This document shows, one piece after another, positions 17,619 to 25,938 of a DNA stretch of 48,942 nt. Numbering within the stretch: position 1 is the first letter of the stretch; each line of letters starts with the position of its first letter. The notes below the pieces were generated by a model. The model ran no database searches. It was not told the DNA's origin and saw only the letters and a list, made by a program, of their open reading frames with translations. The position numbers and the translations under genes were made by a program. The stretch lies in contig NZ_OLMM01000005.1 in NCBI RefSeq assembly GCF_900291475.1, positions 931,135 through 980,076 of the forward strand, given 5' to 3'. This stretch comes from Acidaminococcus hominis (GTDB lineage Bacteria; Bacillota; Negativicutes; Acidaminococcales; Acidaminococcaceae).

Positions 17619-17990
17619 ATGAGAGCGATAAATCGGGTTTTAAGGGACCTTTTAAAGCTATCGGCAGCAAATCCTACTCTGCCAATCGTGGCCATGGTCC
17701 GAAGCGAAGTTGTAGATGGGGAAGATTACGGATGCTGGGCCGGTATGGTCGTGGGAGCGGAAATTGAAGAACTATGGACATGTTGGGAATATGACGGCAG
17801 GACCTGGACGCGAGAAGAAGCTGAAGATGATCTGGCTGATTTCATGGAGAGCATTGGCCAAACCGAAGAAGTCGAGAAGATACAATCTCTTCCTGATGGG
17901 CCGCTGTTTGAACGAGCTGCCATGAAGTTCATTGCCGGACTACCCTGGGAAAAAGCGATTGTGCTGTTTGTTGATACGCTTGAGAGCTAA
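17619..17990 (+). CDS. Hypothetical phage protein
   Basis: A 123-residue acidic protein behind AGGGGAGG. It starts MRAINRVLRDLLKLSAANPTLP and contains a beta-like middle (VVDGEDYGCWAGMVVGAEIEELW) and helical C-terminus. Phage genomes carry similar small proteins near recombination genes, but I cannot name a family. Confidence 0.55.
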   Translation: MRAINRVLRDLLKLSAANPTLPIVAMVRSEVVDGEDYGCWAGMVVGAEIEELWTCWEYDGRTWTREEAEDDLADFMESIGQTEEVEKIQSLPDGPLFERAAMKFIAGLPWEKAIVLFVDTLES

Positions 17991-18012
17991 TCAAAGAGGA
18001 GGGACTTTAGCC

Positions 18013-18417
18013 ATGACAAGAACAGCATGCTTCCGGATTGAGGGGCGGCTTCCGTGTATGAACGACATCATCAACGTGGCCAGGACCAACCGGTACGGCA
18101 GCGCGAAGCTGAAGAAGGATACCCAGGAACAACTGGAATGGGTTATGAAGGCCACCCTGGCCAAAGATAACCGCCTGGGGATGCAGTTCCCTGGCCATGT
18201 GGTGGTTGAGGTCCAGTTCTTTGAGGACTATGGCCGGAACCACAGAAGGGATGACGACAACGTCATTGGAGGCGGCTGCAAGTTCATCCTGGATGCCATG
18301 CAGGAAATCGGGCTGATCAAGAACGACAGCCCGAAATACTGCCACCTGAAGGCAGAACGGTTTACGGATTTCGATGGAAATCCGCACATCCTGGTGAAGG
18401 TGACAGAAGACCGATGA
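18013..18417 (+). CDS. RusA-like Holliday junction resolvase
   Basis: A 134-residue protein. The central RRDDDNVIGGGCKFILDAMQ and following LIKNDSPKYC match the acidic catalytic pattern of RusA (R-D-x-D-N ... D-x-L/M ... x-D-D/S), which resolves Holliday junctions made during phage recombination. Length fits. The ATG at 18013 follows GAGGAGGG. It overlaps the next gene's upstream start candidate. Confidence 0.85.
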   Translation: MTRTACFRIEGRLPCMNDIINVARTNRYGSAKLKKDTQEQLEWVMKATLAKDNRLGMQFPGHVVVEVQFFEDYGRNHRRDDDNVIGGGCKFILDAMQEIGLIKNDSPKYCHLKAERFTDFDGNPHILVKVTEDR

Positions 18418-18431
18418 AAGAAGGGAAGCCC

Positions 18432-18938
18432 ATGTATTACAATTCGTACGAACAGGAAGTTTACCGGTACCTGAAAAACTACATCGACTGGGGGCAATAC
18501 AAGGCCAGCCTGGAAAAGGAAGTTGCAGAACTGGAAACCAAACTGGCCATTGTCCCAGGTCCCAAGGGCACCCGGTTTGGATACAACGGGGGTGGGTCCG
18601 GCGGCTGGCACAAGGACAGCGAAGAGGAAACAGCCACCCTGCAGCGGGAAGAAGACTATACAGATCTGGAAGCCAAAAGGAAAGATCTGGAAGTCCTGGC
18701 TGACCGGCTGGGCCGGATTGACAGAGCCCTGCAGGAGCTGCCCTCTATGGATCAGACAATCATCATGCAGCGGACGGTATACGGCAGGACCTGGATCGAA
18801 ATCGCCCACATGGTCCACATGGATGAAAAGACCTGCAGGGACCGGTTCAACCGGAAGCTGCTGCGGCGGCTGGCCATCCAGGTGTGCGGGCCTAAGGCAG
18901 ACCCGGCCAACCGGCGCCGGAAATTCATCCTGCTGTAA
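18432..18938 (+). CDS. ArpU/sigma-like late transcription regulator
   Basis: A 168-residue protein with a coiled-coil N-terminus (about 10-40), a Gly-rich loop, and a C-terminal sigma-region-4-like helix-turn-helix: SMDQTIIMQRTVYGRTWIEIAHMVHMDEKTCRDRFNRKLLRRL. DUF1492/ArpU proteins at this place, last before the packaging genes, control late transcription. The ATG at 18432 has AAGGGA at good spacing; an ATG at 18414 overlapping rusA (ATGA) is an alternative giving 174 residues. A structured leader follows directly. Confidence 0.75.
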   Translation: MYYNSYEQEVYRYLKNYIDWGQYKASLEKEVAELETKLAIVPGPKGTRFGYNGGGSGGWHKDSEEETATLQREEDYTDLEAKRKDLEVLADRLGRIDRALQELPSMDQTIIMQRTVYGRTWIEIAHMVHMDEKTCRDRFNRKLLRRLAIQVCGPKADPANRRRKFILL

Positions 18939-19002
18939 TAAGAGATAGATTGAAAATTCCGAAAACCCACCCGTTTTTCACCCGTCTTTTGGCGTTTTTC
19001 CG

Positions 19003-19011
19003 TGATATACT
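19003..19011 (+). promoter_or_regulatory. Candidate late promoter, extended -10
   Basis: TGATATACT at 19003-19011 is a TGn extended -10 (TATACT). There is no good -35, as expected for a promoter that needs an activator such as the ArpU-like protein just upstream. Confidence 0.45.
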
Positions 19012-19108
19012 GGTATCGTGGTGAAAAGGAGATGACCTCCGCCTCTTCACACAGCTCATTTCAATCTTCCCTTACGAAATGAAAGCATGAGAGATACCCA
19101 GAGTCAAG
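19012..19108 (+). other. Structured late leader RNA candidate
   Basis: Between the candidate promoter and the terminator the transcript would fold: GTGAA...AGGAG / CCTCC...TTCAC at about 19020-19051 and CATTTC/GAAATG at about 19058-19082. No open frame fits. It could be a terminated short RNA or an antitermination leader. Confidence 0.35.
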
Positions 19109-19152
19109 AAAAAACGCCAGCAGATCTTGAAATCTGCCCAGGCGTTTTTTCT
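19109..19152 (+). terminator. Intrinsic terminator at the head of the late region
   Basis: AAAAAACGCC (19109-19118) pairs with GGCGTTTTTT (19141-19150), enclosing a smaller CAGAT/ATCTG stem. It stands right before the ParB-like gene, so late transcripts must pass it. Confidence 0.8.
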
Positions 19153-19172
19153 TTTGCCGGAAAGGAATGGCC

Positions 19173-20228
19173 ATGGAAATTATTGAAAAGCCCATTGGAA
19201 GCATAACCCCATATGAAAAGAACCCAAGGGACAATGATGCAGCAGTGGAATACGTGGCCAATTCTATCCGGGATTTCGGGTTCAAAGTGCCAATTGTTGT
19301 TGACAGAGATGGGGTCATAGTGGCCGGGCACACCCGGTTAAAAGCGGCCAAACGGCTGCACCTGAAGACTGTGCCATGTATTGTGGCGAATGATCTGAGC
19401 CCGGAAAAGATTAAGGCTTTCAGGCTGGCAGACAATAAGGTTGGGGAAATGGCTACATGGAATCCGGATCTGTTACTGGGAGAACTAAAAGACCTGGTGG
19501 ATCTGGATTACCCTATGGATCAGTTCGGATTTGATCTGACAGGGCTGGATGTTGCCATGGACCCAGAAGACAATGAAGAGCAAGAAGAAAAAGAAAACGA
19601 ACGGGAACGGACCATGGACGCATATAACCTCCATGACTATGATCCTGGGCGTACAGCAGGGTTTTACCAGATGCCCCTGATCCAGTCATGTAAAGGGATT
19701 CCCACAGAGCTGATAGGGTTCAACTATATGCTGACGACTGAGCCACGGCCTGGGCTGGGAATCCATTTCTATGTGGACGATTACCAGTTTGAACGGGTAT
19801 GGAACCAGCCCCAGGAGTACTGCGAAAAGCTGGCAGCCTTTGATTATGTGCTGACACCCGACTTTTCCCTTTATCTGGATATGCCCATAGCCATGAAGAT
19901 CTGGAATGTGTACCGGTCCCGGCTGATCGGGCAGATTCTCCAGGATATGCAGGTAAAGGTAATCCCTACACTGTCCTGGGCGGAAGATGCCAGCTTTCAA
20001 TTCTGCTTTGATGGGATTGAACCCGGCGGCACGGTTTCTGTTTCCACTATCGGGGTGAAACGGGACAAGGAATCCATGGAAGTATGGAAAACTGGGATGG
20101 ATGAAGCCATGAAGCGGCTGAAACCATCGGCCATTGTGGTATACGGTGGGGATATCGGTTATAAATTCCCGTGCAAGGCAATTTATTTTGAAAATGCTGT
20201 TACGGAGAAGATGAAGAGTGGGCGGTAG
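19173..20228 (+). CDS. ParB-like N-domain fused to DUF4417
   Basis: A 351-residue two-domain protein. Residues about 1-125 are a ParB/Srx-like domain (IGSITPYEKNPRDND, VVDRDGVIVAGHTRLKAAKRL, CIVANDLSPEKIKAFRLADNK). A charged Glu-rich linker leads to about 150-345, a DUF4417-type domain found in phages and plasmids. ParB-like domains near terminase genes can be DNA-binding CTPases or nucleases; which applies here is unknown. The ATG at 19173 fits AAAGG better than the one at 19167. Confidence 0.8.
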   Translation: MEIIEKPIGSITPYEKNPRDNDAAVEYVANSIRDFGFKVPIVVDRDGVIVAGHTRLKAAKRLHLKTVPCIVANDLSPEKIKAFRLADNKVGEMATWNPDLLLGELKDLVDLDYPMDQFGFDLTGLDVAMDPEDNEEQEEKENERERTMDAYNLHDYDPGRTAGFYQMPLIQSCKGIPTELIGFNYMLTTEPRPGLGIHFYVDDYQFERVWNQPQEYCEKLAAFDYVLTPDFSLYLDMPIAMKIWNVYRSRLIGQILQDMQVKVIPTLSWAEDASFQFCFDGIEPGGTVSVSTIGVKRDKESMEVWKTGMDEAMKRLKPSAIVVYGGDIGYKFPCKAIYFENAVTEKMKSGR

Positions 20229-20655
20229 AGGAGCCAGCAGCGGAATAAGTACCCAAAAAATAAAGTATGGGAAGGAATACCATACCATACGGGAGAAAGA
20301 TGCTAATGGGAAAATGCATTTTCTCAAGATTGGAAATATCAAATTCATACTTCAAAATAAAGATGGCTCGGCCAAAACACCCATGGAAACCATGACTAAA
20401 GGGCGTGTTTACGTTTTGGTAGTAAATAAGAAAACAGGCGCAAAACTCAAGAGTATTACTTACTATGACAATAGCCTTAAAAGGTCAAAACAGATTGATT
20501 TGGATCATCCACATCAGGGAGAGAATCCACATACGCATTTAGGGTACATACATGATGAATATGGAACACGGAAGCTAACTATGAAAGAGAAAAGGCTGGT
20601 TGCCTTTGCACAGAAAACGTGGGATAATTGGATTGCGAAGCATGGCGTAGGGTGA
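20218..20655 (+). CDS. GGRGASSG-motif protein, possible virion-associated effector
   Basis: A 145-residue protein starting with GTG (MGGRGASSGIST) and overlapping the previous gene. The body is basic and beta-rich, then has a His-rich patch DHPHQGENPHTHLGY (about 97-111) that could bind metal. The N-terminal GGRGASSG motif returns inside the next gene and, as I recall, in many Firmicute phage proteins made next to terminase or head genes. The DNA is more AT-rich than the neighbours. An intrinsic terminator follows it. Function unknown. Confidence 0.6.
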   Translation: MGGRGASSGISTQKIKYGKEYHTIREKDANGKMHFLKIGNIKFILQNKDGSAKTPMETMTKGRVYVLVVNKKTGAKLKSITYYDNSLKRSKQIDLDHPHQGENPHTHLGYIHDEYGTRKLTMKEKRLVAFAQKTWDNWIAKHGVG

Positions 20656-20704
20656 GCGCGCCTTGATAGAGGAGGCTCCGGTTGAAATCCGGATACTTCG
20701 CATG

Positions 20705-20735
20705 AAGCAGAATCGGAAACGGTTCTGCTTTTTTA
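20705..20735 (+). terminator. Intrinsic terminator after the GGRGASSG gene
   Basis: AAGCAGAA and TTCTGCTT pair around a GAAA-containing loop, followed by a T run. It lies between two genes read in the same direction. Confidence 0.8.
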
Positions 20736-20757
20736 TTGCCAGAATAGGGGGGAGTGC

Positions 20758-21552
20758 ATGGATAGCAATACTTTCCAGCTGAAAATGCTGGGGAAGTCTC
20801 TGGTAATGGTAACCGACCAAGATATTGTTTTCCGGCGCAAGCATGGGAGGTGGGCCCTGTGGAACAGCGAAACAGAAGAGGAAAAGGTATTCCAGGATAC
20901 CGAAAGCCTGCTGGATTACACCATTGGTGGAAAGAAGATAGGCGATATCCTGGACGAAAAAGAAGATTTCTCCATCCCCCTTGAAGGAGGGAGAGGCGCT
21001 TCTGGCAGCAGCGGTATGAAATCTTTTAAATTCGGGCATGCCAGTGGTGGGGGAGGAGGGCACAATAAGTCGGATTTACCCGCAAGAGTCAATGTAAGAG
21101 TAAAAGTGAAAACGCCAGAGAATGCCATAAAAACATTCATGAATCGGGCCGCATTGCGGCCCGAAAGAGAACATTCTGTCACCATAGACCGGATGGGCTT
21201 TGCCAACAGTTACACCCATGGTGGAAGTTCTTCTGTCAGCCTGGGACGGATCCGAAAAGGGGATTTGGCTGTGCATAATCATCCCAGCGGTGGGTCTTTC
21301 TCTGACACGGATCTGATTACAGCGTCCCAGCAAACTGGCCTGCGTGGTATTGTGGCGACCTATGACAAGGGAATGTTTGGCGGACAAGGGTACCGGCTTA
21401 TAACCAAAGGAACCCATTTTAAAGCAGAGGCATTTGCGAAAGCAGTCAAGACGGCTTCCATGCGGGGCAAGGACTATGATGACGCGGTAGACCGTTGGCT
21501 GTCCAGAAACCAGAAAAAGTATGGGTACAAATTCAAAAACATAAAGGTGTGA
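20758..21552 (+). CDS. JAMM/RadC-like (MPN) domain phage protein
   Basis: A 264-residue protein of modular build. The N-terminal 70 residues are a compact unknown domain; GGRGASGSSG (77-86) and a Gly-rich linker follow. The C-terminal part carries H173-N-H175-P-S-G...S182-x-x-D185, the metal-binding signature of JAMM/MPN folds (RadC, JAB peptidases). In RadC-type proteins the catalytic function is uncertain; in JAB enzymes it is isopeptidase activity. AGGGGGGAG stands before the ATG, and terminators lie on both sides. Confidence 0.7.
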   Translation: MDSNTFQLKMLGKSLVMVTDQDIVFRRKHGRWALWNSETEEEKVFQDTESLLDYTIGGKKIGDILDEKEDFSIPLEGGRGASGSSGMKSFKFGHASGGGGGHNKSDLPARVNVRVKVKTPENAIKTFMNRAALRPEREHSVTIDRMGFANSYTHGGSSSVSLGRIRKGDLAVHNHPSGGSFSDTDLITASQQTGLRGIVATYDKGMFGGQGYRLITKGTHFKAEAFAKAVKTASMRGKDYDDAVDRWLSRNQKKYGYKFKNIKV

Positions 21553-21573
21553 CAGCGGCTGCTGTCTTTTTTT
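21551..21573 (+). terminator. Intrinsic terminator before the terminase
   Basis: GACAGC (21551-21556) and GCTGTC (21561-21566) form a perfect stem with a GGCT loop and seven T residues. It overlaps the stop codon of the JAMM-like gene, only 32 bp before the terminase start. Confidence 0.85.
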
Positions 21574-21604
21574 ATTGGATTTTTCAACAGGATAGTGGGA
21601 GACG

Positions 21605-23182
21605 ATGAATGATGAAAACTTAGTCCCTAACAATCAACGAACACCGAGTGAACGCCGAGAAAATGCAAGAAAAGCCGGACAAGCTTCCGGGCGTAAACGC
21701 CGGGCATTAAAGACGTGGAAAGAGCTTACCAGGGAAGTACTGAGTATGCCAATGAAGCCAGGCAAAGTTGACAAAAAAATCAAAAGCCTGGCAGAAGCCA
21801 AAGAGAAAAACTTGCGGGTCCAGGACGCCATGATTTTGGCACAGACGGTCCAGGCCATGAAAGGAGATACCAAAGCATTTGGCATGCTGGCTGAGCTTTC
21901 TGGGCTCTTTGATATGGAAGCCCCTACCCAGCAGCCGCTGACCGTACCAGATGATACAAACTTGATCATACCGGCTTTTGATGGGCTGAGCGCTGATATT
22001 AAACGGCATTTGCACACCCATTACTGGCTGAAGGGCGGCCGCGGCAGCACAAAGTCTTCTTTTATATCTTTGCAGATTCCAAAGCTAATGATTGCCCATC
22101 CTGATGTGCACGCGGTTGTGCTGCGAAAGGTTGGGAACACCTTGAAGAATTCCGTTTACCAGCAAATTGAATGGGCCATTGAAGAACTGGGGCTGATGGA
22201 TGAATTCAGTTTCAAAAGATCCCCCATGGAAATTACCTTGAACCGGACAGGACAGAAAATCCTGTTTTTCGGGGTGGATGACAAGGCAAAACTGAAATCC
22301 CTGAAAATGCCCTTTGGTTATGTCGGGGTGCTCTGGTATGAAGAACTGGATCAGTTCGCCGGCATGGCGGAAATCCGGAACATCAACCAGTCCCTACTGC
22401 GGGGCGGCCCGGCCACCTGGTGCTTCTATTCATTTAACCCACCAAAGAGCCGGGACAACTGGGTGAATGTGGAGCAGCTGACAGACAGATCAGATCGGCT
22501 GGTGAGCAGCAGCAATTACCTTTTGGTCCCCCATGATTGGCTGGGCGAACAGTTTTTCATAGAAGCAGAAGCCCTGAAAGAGCAGAGACCGGACCTGTAT
22601 GCCCATGAATACCTGGGAGAAGTGACGGGCACAGGGGGCGATGTGTTCGGCAATGTGGCAGACCTGGAAATGACGGATGAAATGATCAACAACCAGTTCG
22701 ACAATATCCGGGATGGGATTGATTTTGGTTTTGCCATTGATCCCTTTGCCTACACAAAAATGCATTATGATCCGAAAAAGCACGATCTGTACATTTTCGA
22801 TGAGGTCTACGGCGTCCAGATATCCAATGAAAAAGCCTATGAGCTGGTGAAAGACCGGATCGGAAACCGATATGTCAACGCTGACAGCGCGGAACCCAAA
22901 AGTATTGCCCGGCTGTGTGATCTGGGGCTGCGGTGCTTACCGGTCAAGAAAGGCCCGGACAGCCGGGACTTTGCTATTAAATGGCTTTCAGATCTGGCCC
23001 ATATATATATCGACAAACGCCGCTGCCCCAACACTTACCGGGAATTCGTGGGGTATGAATTTGCCCAGGACAAAGATGGAAATTTCATCAGCCAGTACCC
23101 AAAGGCCAATGATCATACCATCGACAGTGTACGGTATGCGCTGCGGCAGGATATGGATGGGGCCACTTATTCTTTTGATTGA
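21605..23182 (+). CDS. Terminase large subunit with fused small-subunit-like N-terminus
   Basis: A 525-residue packaging motor. Residues about 135-525 are a PBSX-type large terminase: Walker A GGRGSTKS (144-151), Walker B region VLWYEELDQF and a C-terminal RNase H-like nuclease with acidic residues in GIDFGFAIDPFA, NADSAEPKS and ANDHTIDSVRYAL. The first 115 residues (SERRENARKAGQASGRKRRALKTWKELTREVLSM...) resemble small terminase/DUF5681 proteins, and no separate small subunit gene precedes it. I infer a TerS-TerL fusion. The ATG at 21605 follows GGGAGACG. Confidence 0.92.
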   Translation: MNDENLVPNNQRTPSERRENARKAGQASGRKRRALKTWKELTREVLSMPMKPGKVDKKIKSLAEAKEKNLRVQDAMILAQTVQAMKGDTKAFGMLAELSGLFDMEAPTQQPLTVPDDTNLIIPAFDGLSADIKRHLHTHYWLKGGRGSTKSSFISLQIPKLMIAHPDVHAVVLRKVGNTLKNSVYQQIEWAIEELGLMDEFSFKRSPMEITLNRTGQKILFFGVDDKAKLKSLKMPFGYVGVLWYEELDQFAGMAEIRNINQSLLRGGPATWCFYSFNPPKSRDNWVNVEQLTDRSDRLVSSSNYLLVPHDWLGEQFFIEAEALKEQRPDLYAHEYLGEVTGTGGDVFGNVADLEMTDEMINNQFDNIRDGIDFGFAIDPFAYTKMHYDPKKHDLYIFDEVYGVQISNEKAYELVKDRIGNRYVNADSAEPKSIARLCDLGLRCLPVKKGPDSRDFAIKWLSDLAHIYIDKRRCPNTYREFVGYEFAQDKDGNFISQYPKANDHTIDSVRYALRQDMDGATYSFD

Positions 23183-23192
23183 TGGAGGACAA

Positions 23193-24653
23193 ATGTTTCT
23201 CAATAATTTTATCGGGATGCTGCTGAAGGCTGGAAGCCGGCAGAACATGACAACCAAACAGTTTCTGGAGAAAGAAATCTACTACTGGATCAACAGCCCG
23301 GAACGCCGGCTGCAGCTTACAGGAGACGCCTATTACCGTCAGGAACAGGCTATTGAGCATAAGCAGCGTACGGTGATCGGAGAAAATGGGGCTGTGACTA
23401 CGGTACATAATTTGCCCAACAATCGCCTGGCTGACAACCGCTATGCGTTCCTGGTGGATCAAAAAGCCAATTATCTGCTGGCCAAACCAGTAGATGCCAG
23501 GGCGGGCAACGAAGCCGCCCAGGATATGGTTAATGATATTTTTGGTTCCAGGTTCCGCCGAACCCTGCGGGCTGTGGGGAAAGATGCCTTGAATTGCGGA
23601 ATTTCCTATTTGTTCCCCTATGTGGACAGTGCCGGGGAGCTGGCATTCAAGCGTTTCCATGGCTATGAAATCCTTCCTTTCTGGAAAGATCAGGATCATA
23701 CCGCCCTGGATGCTTTTTTGCGGATGTACCCCCAGGAAGTCTATGAAGGACAAACCAAAAAAATCGTGCAGCGGGTTGAATGGTACACCCTGGATGGGGT
23801 GCAGAAGTTCATTTATGAGGCTGGAAGCCTGAAACCAGAAAGTACAGATATTTTCCCCTATGTTGTGATCAACAGCGGGGAAGGGGAACCGGTAGAAACA
23901 AAATCTTTCAACTGGAGCCGCATCCCATTGATCCCGTTCAAGCTGAACAGTGAGGAAATCCCCCTGATCAAGCGGGTAAAATCACTGCAGGATGCTTTGA
24001 ATGTCATGTACAGTGGCTACATGGACAATATGCAGGAAGACCCACGGAATGCCATTTTGGTGCTGCACAACTACGACGGCCAGAATATGGCTGAATTCCG
24101 GCGGAACCTGGCTACTTATGGCGGTGTAAAGGTCCGGGACCCGGGCGGTGTGGATGTGCTGGCCGTACCGGTGAATTCGGAGAATTACCAGGCCATCATC
24201 AACCTGTTGAAACGGGCTATCATCGAAAACGGCCGGGGTCTGGATACAAAGGATGACCGGCTGACAGCAGGAAGCCCCAATATGATGAATATCAGATCCA
24301 TGTATACGGATCTGGATCTGGACGCTGATGACATGGAACTGGAATTCCAGGCCAGCATGGCGGATCTCATGTGGTTTGTGAATACTTTTAATTCGGCCCT
24401 GGGACGCCCTGTAACAGACGTCCAGTTCATTTTTAACCGGGATACCATGGTCAATGAATCTGAAGTGATTAATGACTGCCGTGCCAGCGTGGGAATCATC
24501 AGCCAGGAGACTATTATTGCCAATCATCCCTGGGTCAAAGACAGCAAGAAAGAACTGGAACAAGTCCAGCAGGAACAGGCGCAACAGATGGCTGCCATGG
24601 ACCCCTATGGAGGGAATGAAGGATGGAGCAAAAACAACGGGACCCACGGTTGA
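23193..24653 (+). CDS. Portal protein, SPP1 gp6-like
   Basis: A 486-residue protein matching SPP1-type portals: an N-terminal wing (KQFLEKEIYYWINSPERRLQLTGDAYYRQEQAIEHKQRTVI), the NNRLADNRYAFLVDQKANYLLAKP motif typical of the family, and a C-terminal Gln-rich helix. It forms the dodecamer ring through which DNA passes. The ATG at 23193 follows ATGGAGGAC; the frame is open upstream into the terminase but that part is a shadow. It overlaps the minor head gene by 31 bases. Confidence 0.93.
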   Translation: MFLNNFIGMLLKAGSRQNMTTKQFLEKEIYYWINSPERRLQLTGDAYYRQEQAIEHKQRTVIGENGAVTTVHNLPNNRLADNRYAFLVDQKANYLLAKPVDARAGNEAAQDMVNDIFGSRFRRTLRAVGKDALNCGISYLFPYVDSAGELAFKRFHGYEILPFWKDQDHTALDAFLRMYPQEVYEGQTKKIVQRVEWYTLDGVQKFIYEAGSLKPESTDIFPYVVINSGEGEPVETKSFNWSRIPLIPFKLNSEEIPLIKRVKSLQDALNVMYSGYMDNMQEDPRNAILVLHNYDGQNMAEFRRNLATYGGVKVRDPGGVDVLAVPVNSENYQAIINLLKRAIIENGRGLDTKDDRLTAGSPNMMNIRSMYTDLDLDADDMELEFQASMADLMWFVNTFNSALGRPVTDVQFIFNRDTMVNESEVINDCRASVGIISQETIIANHPWVKDSKKELEQVQQEQAQQMAAMDPYGGNEGWSKNNGTHG

Positions 24654-25810
24654 CAAAAAATGCAAAATACTGGTGGAAGAAACGGGCTACGGCTGTAGAA
24701 GAAGCCCAGTACCAGGACGAAATGAACTTGGCACGGGATATGCAGCGAGCCCTGGATTATGCCTATACCAGCATAGAAAAAGAAATCTATGCATTGTATG
24801 GAAAATATGCCGAAAACAACCAGATGACCCTTGCAGAAGCCCGAAAGTATTTGACAGATGCAGAACGGGAAGAGTTCCGTCATATCCTGCAGCAATATAT
24901 TGATATGGCCAGAAACAATTCTGACGGCCGTTTTGACAAGCTTTTAGACGCTTTGAGTACCAGGGCAAGGGTCAGCCGCCTGGAAGCCCTCCAGGCCCGT
25001 TCTGCCCTTTATATCCGGGAAGCCTATGGTGGTATGGATAGCGCCATGCTAAGCAAGCTGGAAAACCTGATTACAGATACCAGCATGCGGACGGCCTACG
25101 ACATTCAGACTGCGAAAGCCTACTATGAGCCTTTTGCCCAGGTGGACAAAAAATCCATAGACCGGGTCCTGGCTAAACCCTGGGCCCCGGATGGCAAGAC
25201 CTTTTCAGACCGGCTATGGACGAACCAGAAAGATTTGATTAATACAGTACAGGATGAAATGGTAAAAGGGTTTACCAGCGGTGTAGACCCTGCTGCCATG
25301 ACCAAAAGCCTGATAAGCCAGTTCGGGGTTGCCAAATATGCGGCCCAGAGGCTGGCTGTAACGGAAGGCGCTTATTTTGCCAGTTTGGCAGCAGGAGATA
25401 CTTACAAAGAGTATGATGTGGAGAAATACCAGATCCTGGCTACCCTGGATGATAAGACTTGCGATATATGTGCCAGTCTGGACGGGGAAATTCATGATAT
25501 GAAGGACTACCGCCCAGGAGACACAGCCCCACCATTCCATCCAAACTGCCGGACAACCACCATACCCTATATCGAAAATAATGTGCTGAAGGGGAAAGAT
25601 AAACGAGCTGCCCGGGATATGGAAACTGGAAAAACGGTCCTGGTAGATGGAGAACTGACTTATCCGGAATGGAAAAAGCGATTTGTGGAAGTCCCCCAGC
25701 AGAAAGGCGGAATTGACACCGGCGGCCACGAAGGAAACGGGGTGGATGTGGATGTTTCTGGAAGTGACACTGGCTATACTGGTGAAAAAGTTGTCCAGAG
25801 GAAAAAATAA
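24623..25810 (+). CDS. Minor head protein, SPP1 gp7 / Mu F-like
   Basis: A 395-residue head morphogenesis protein. The C-terminal DDKTCDICASLDGEIHDMKDY...PPFHPNCRTTTIPY is the Mu F/SPP1 gp7 signature (C-x2-C ... HPNCR) that likely binds metal. The N-terminal two thirds are helical. It acts with the portal in procapsid assembly and early DNA ejection. The last 50 residues form a Gly/Val/Asp-rich tail. It overlaps the portal gene. Confidence 0.92.
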   Translation: MEQKQRDPRLTKNAKYWWKKRATAVEEAQYQDEMNLARDMQRALDYAYTSIEKEIYALYGKYAENNQMTLAEARKYLTDAEREEFRHILQQYIDMARNNSDGRFDKLLDALSTRARVSRLEALQARSALYIREAYGGMDSAMLSKLENLITDTSMRTAYDIQTAKAYYEPFAQVDKKSIDRVLAKPWAPDGKTFSDRLWTNQKDLINTVQDEMVKGFTSGVDPAAMTKSLISQFGVAKYAAQRLAVTEGAYFASLAAGDTYKEYDVEKYQILATLDDKTCDICASLDGEIHDMKDYRPGDTAPPFHPNCRTTTIPYIENNVLKGKDKRAARDMETGKTVLVDGELTYPEWKKRFVEVPQQKGGIDTGGHEGNGVDVDVSGSDTGYTGEKVVQRKK

Positions 25811-25938
25811 TATTGAATTTAGCAGACCAGTAAGGCCTGTTTTTTTATTGCCTTTTTGGTATTGCAGGCGGAAAAGAACAAGACCGGCGGCGTGGGCGCT
25901 GACCACGAAAACAAGCGAACTGAGAAAGGACGAATACC

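Noticed and set aside
22872-23192. Upstream part of the portal frame as coding sequence
   Set aside because: It lies within the terminase gene in another frame; the ATG at 23193 with GGAGG is the proper start.
25811-25938. Terminator between minor head and scaffold genes
   Set aside because: A T run is present, but the possible stem is short and mismatched.
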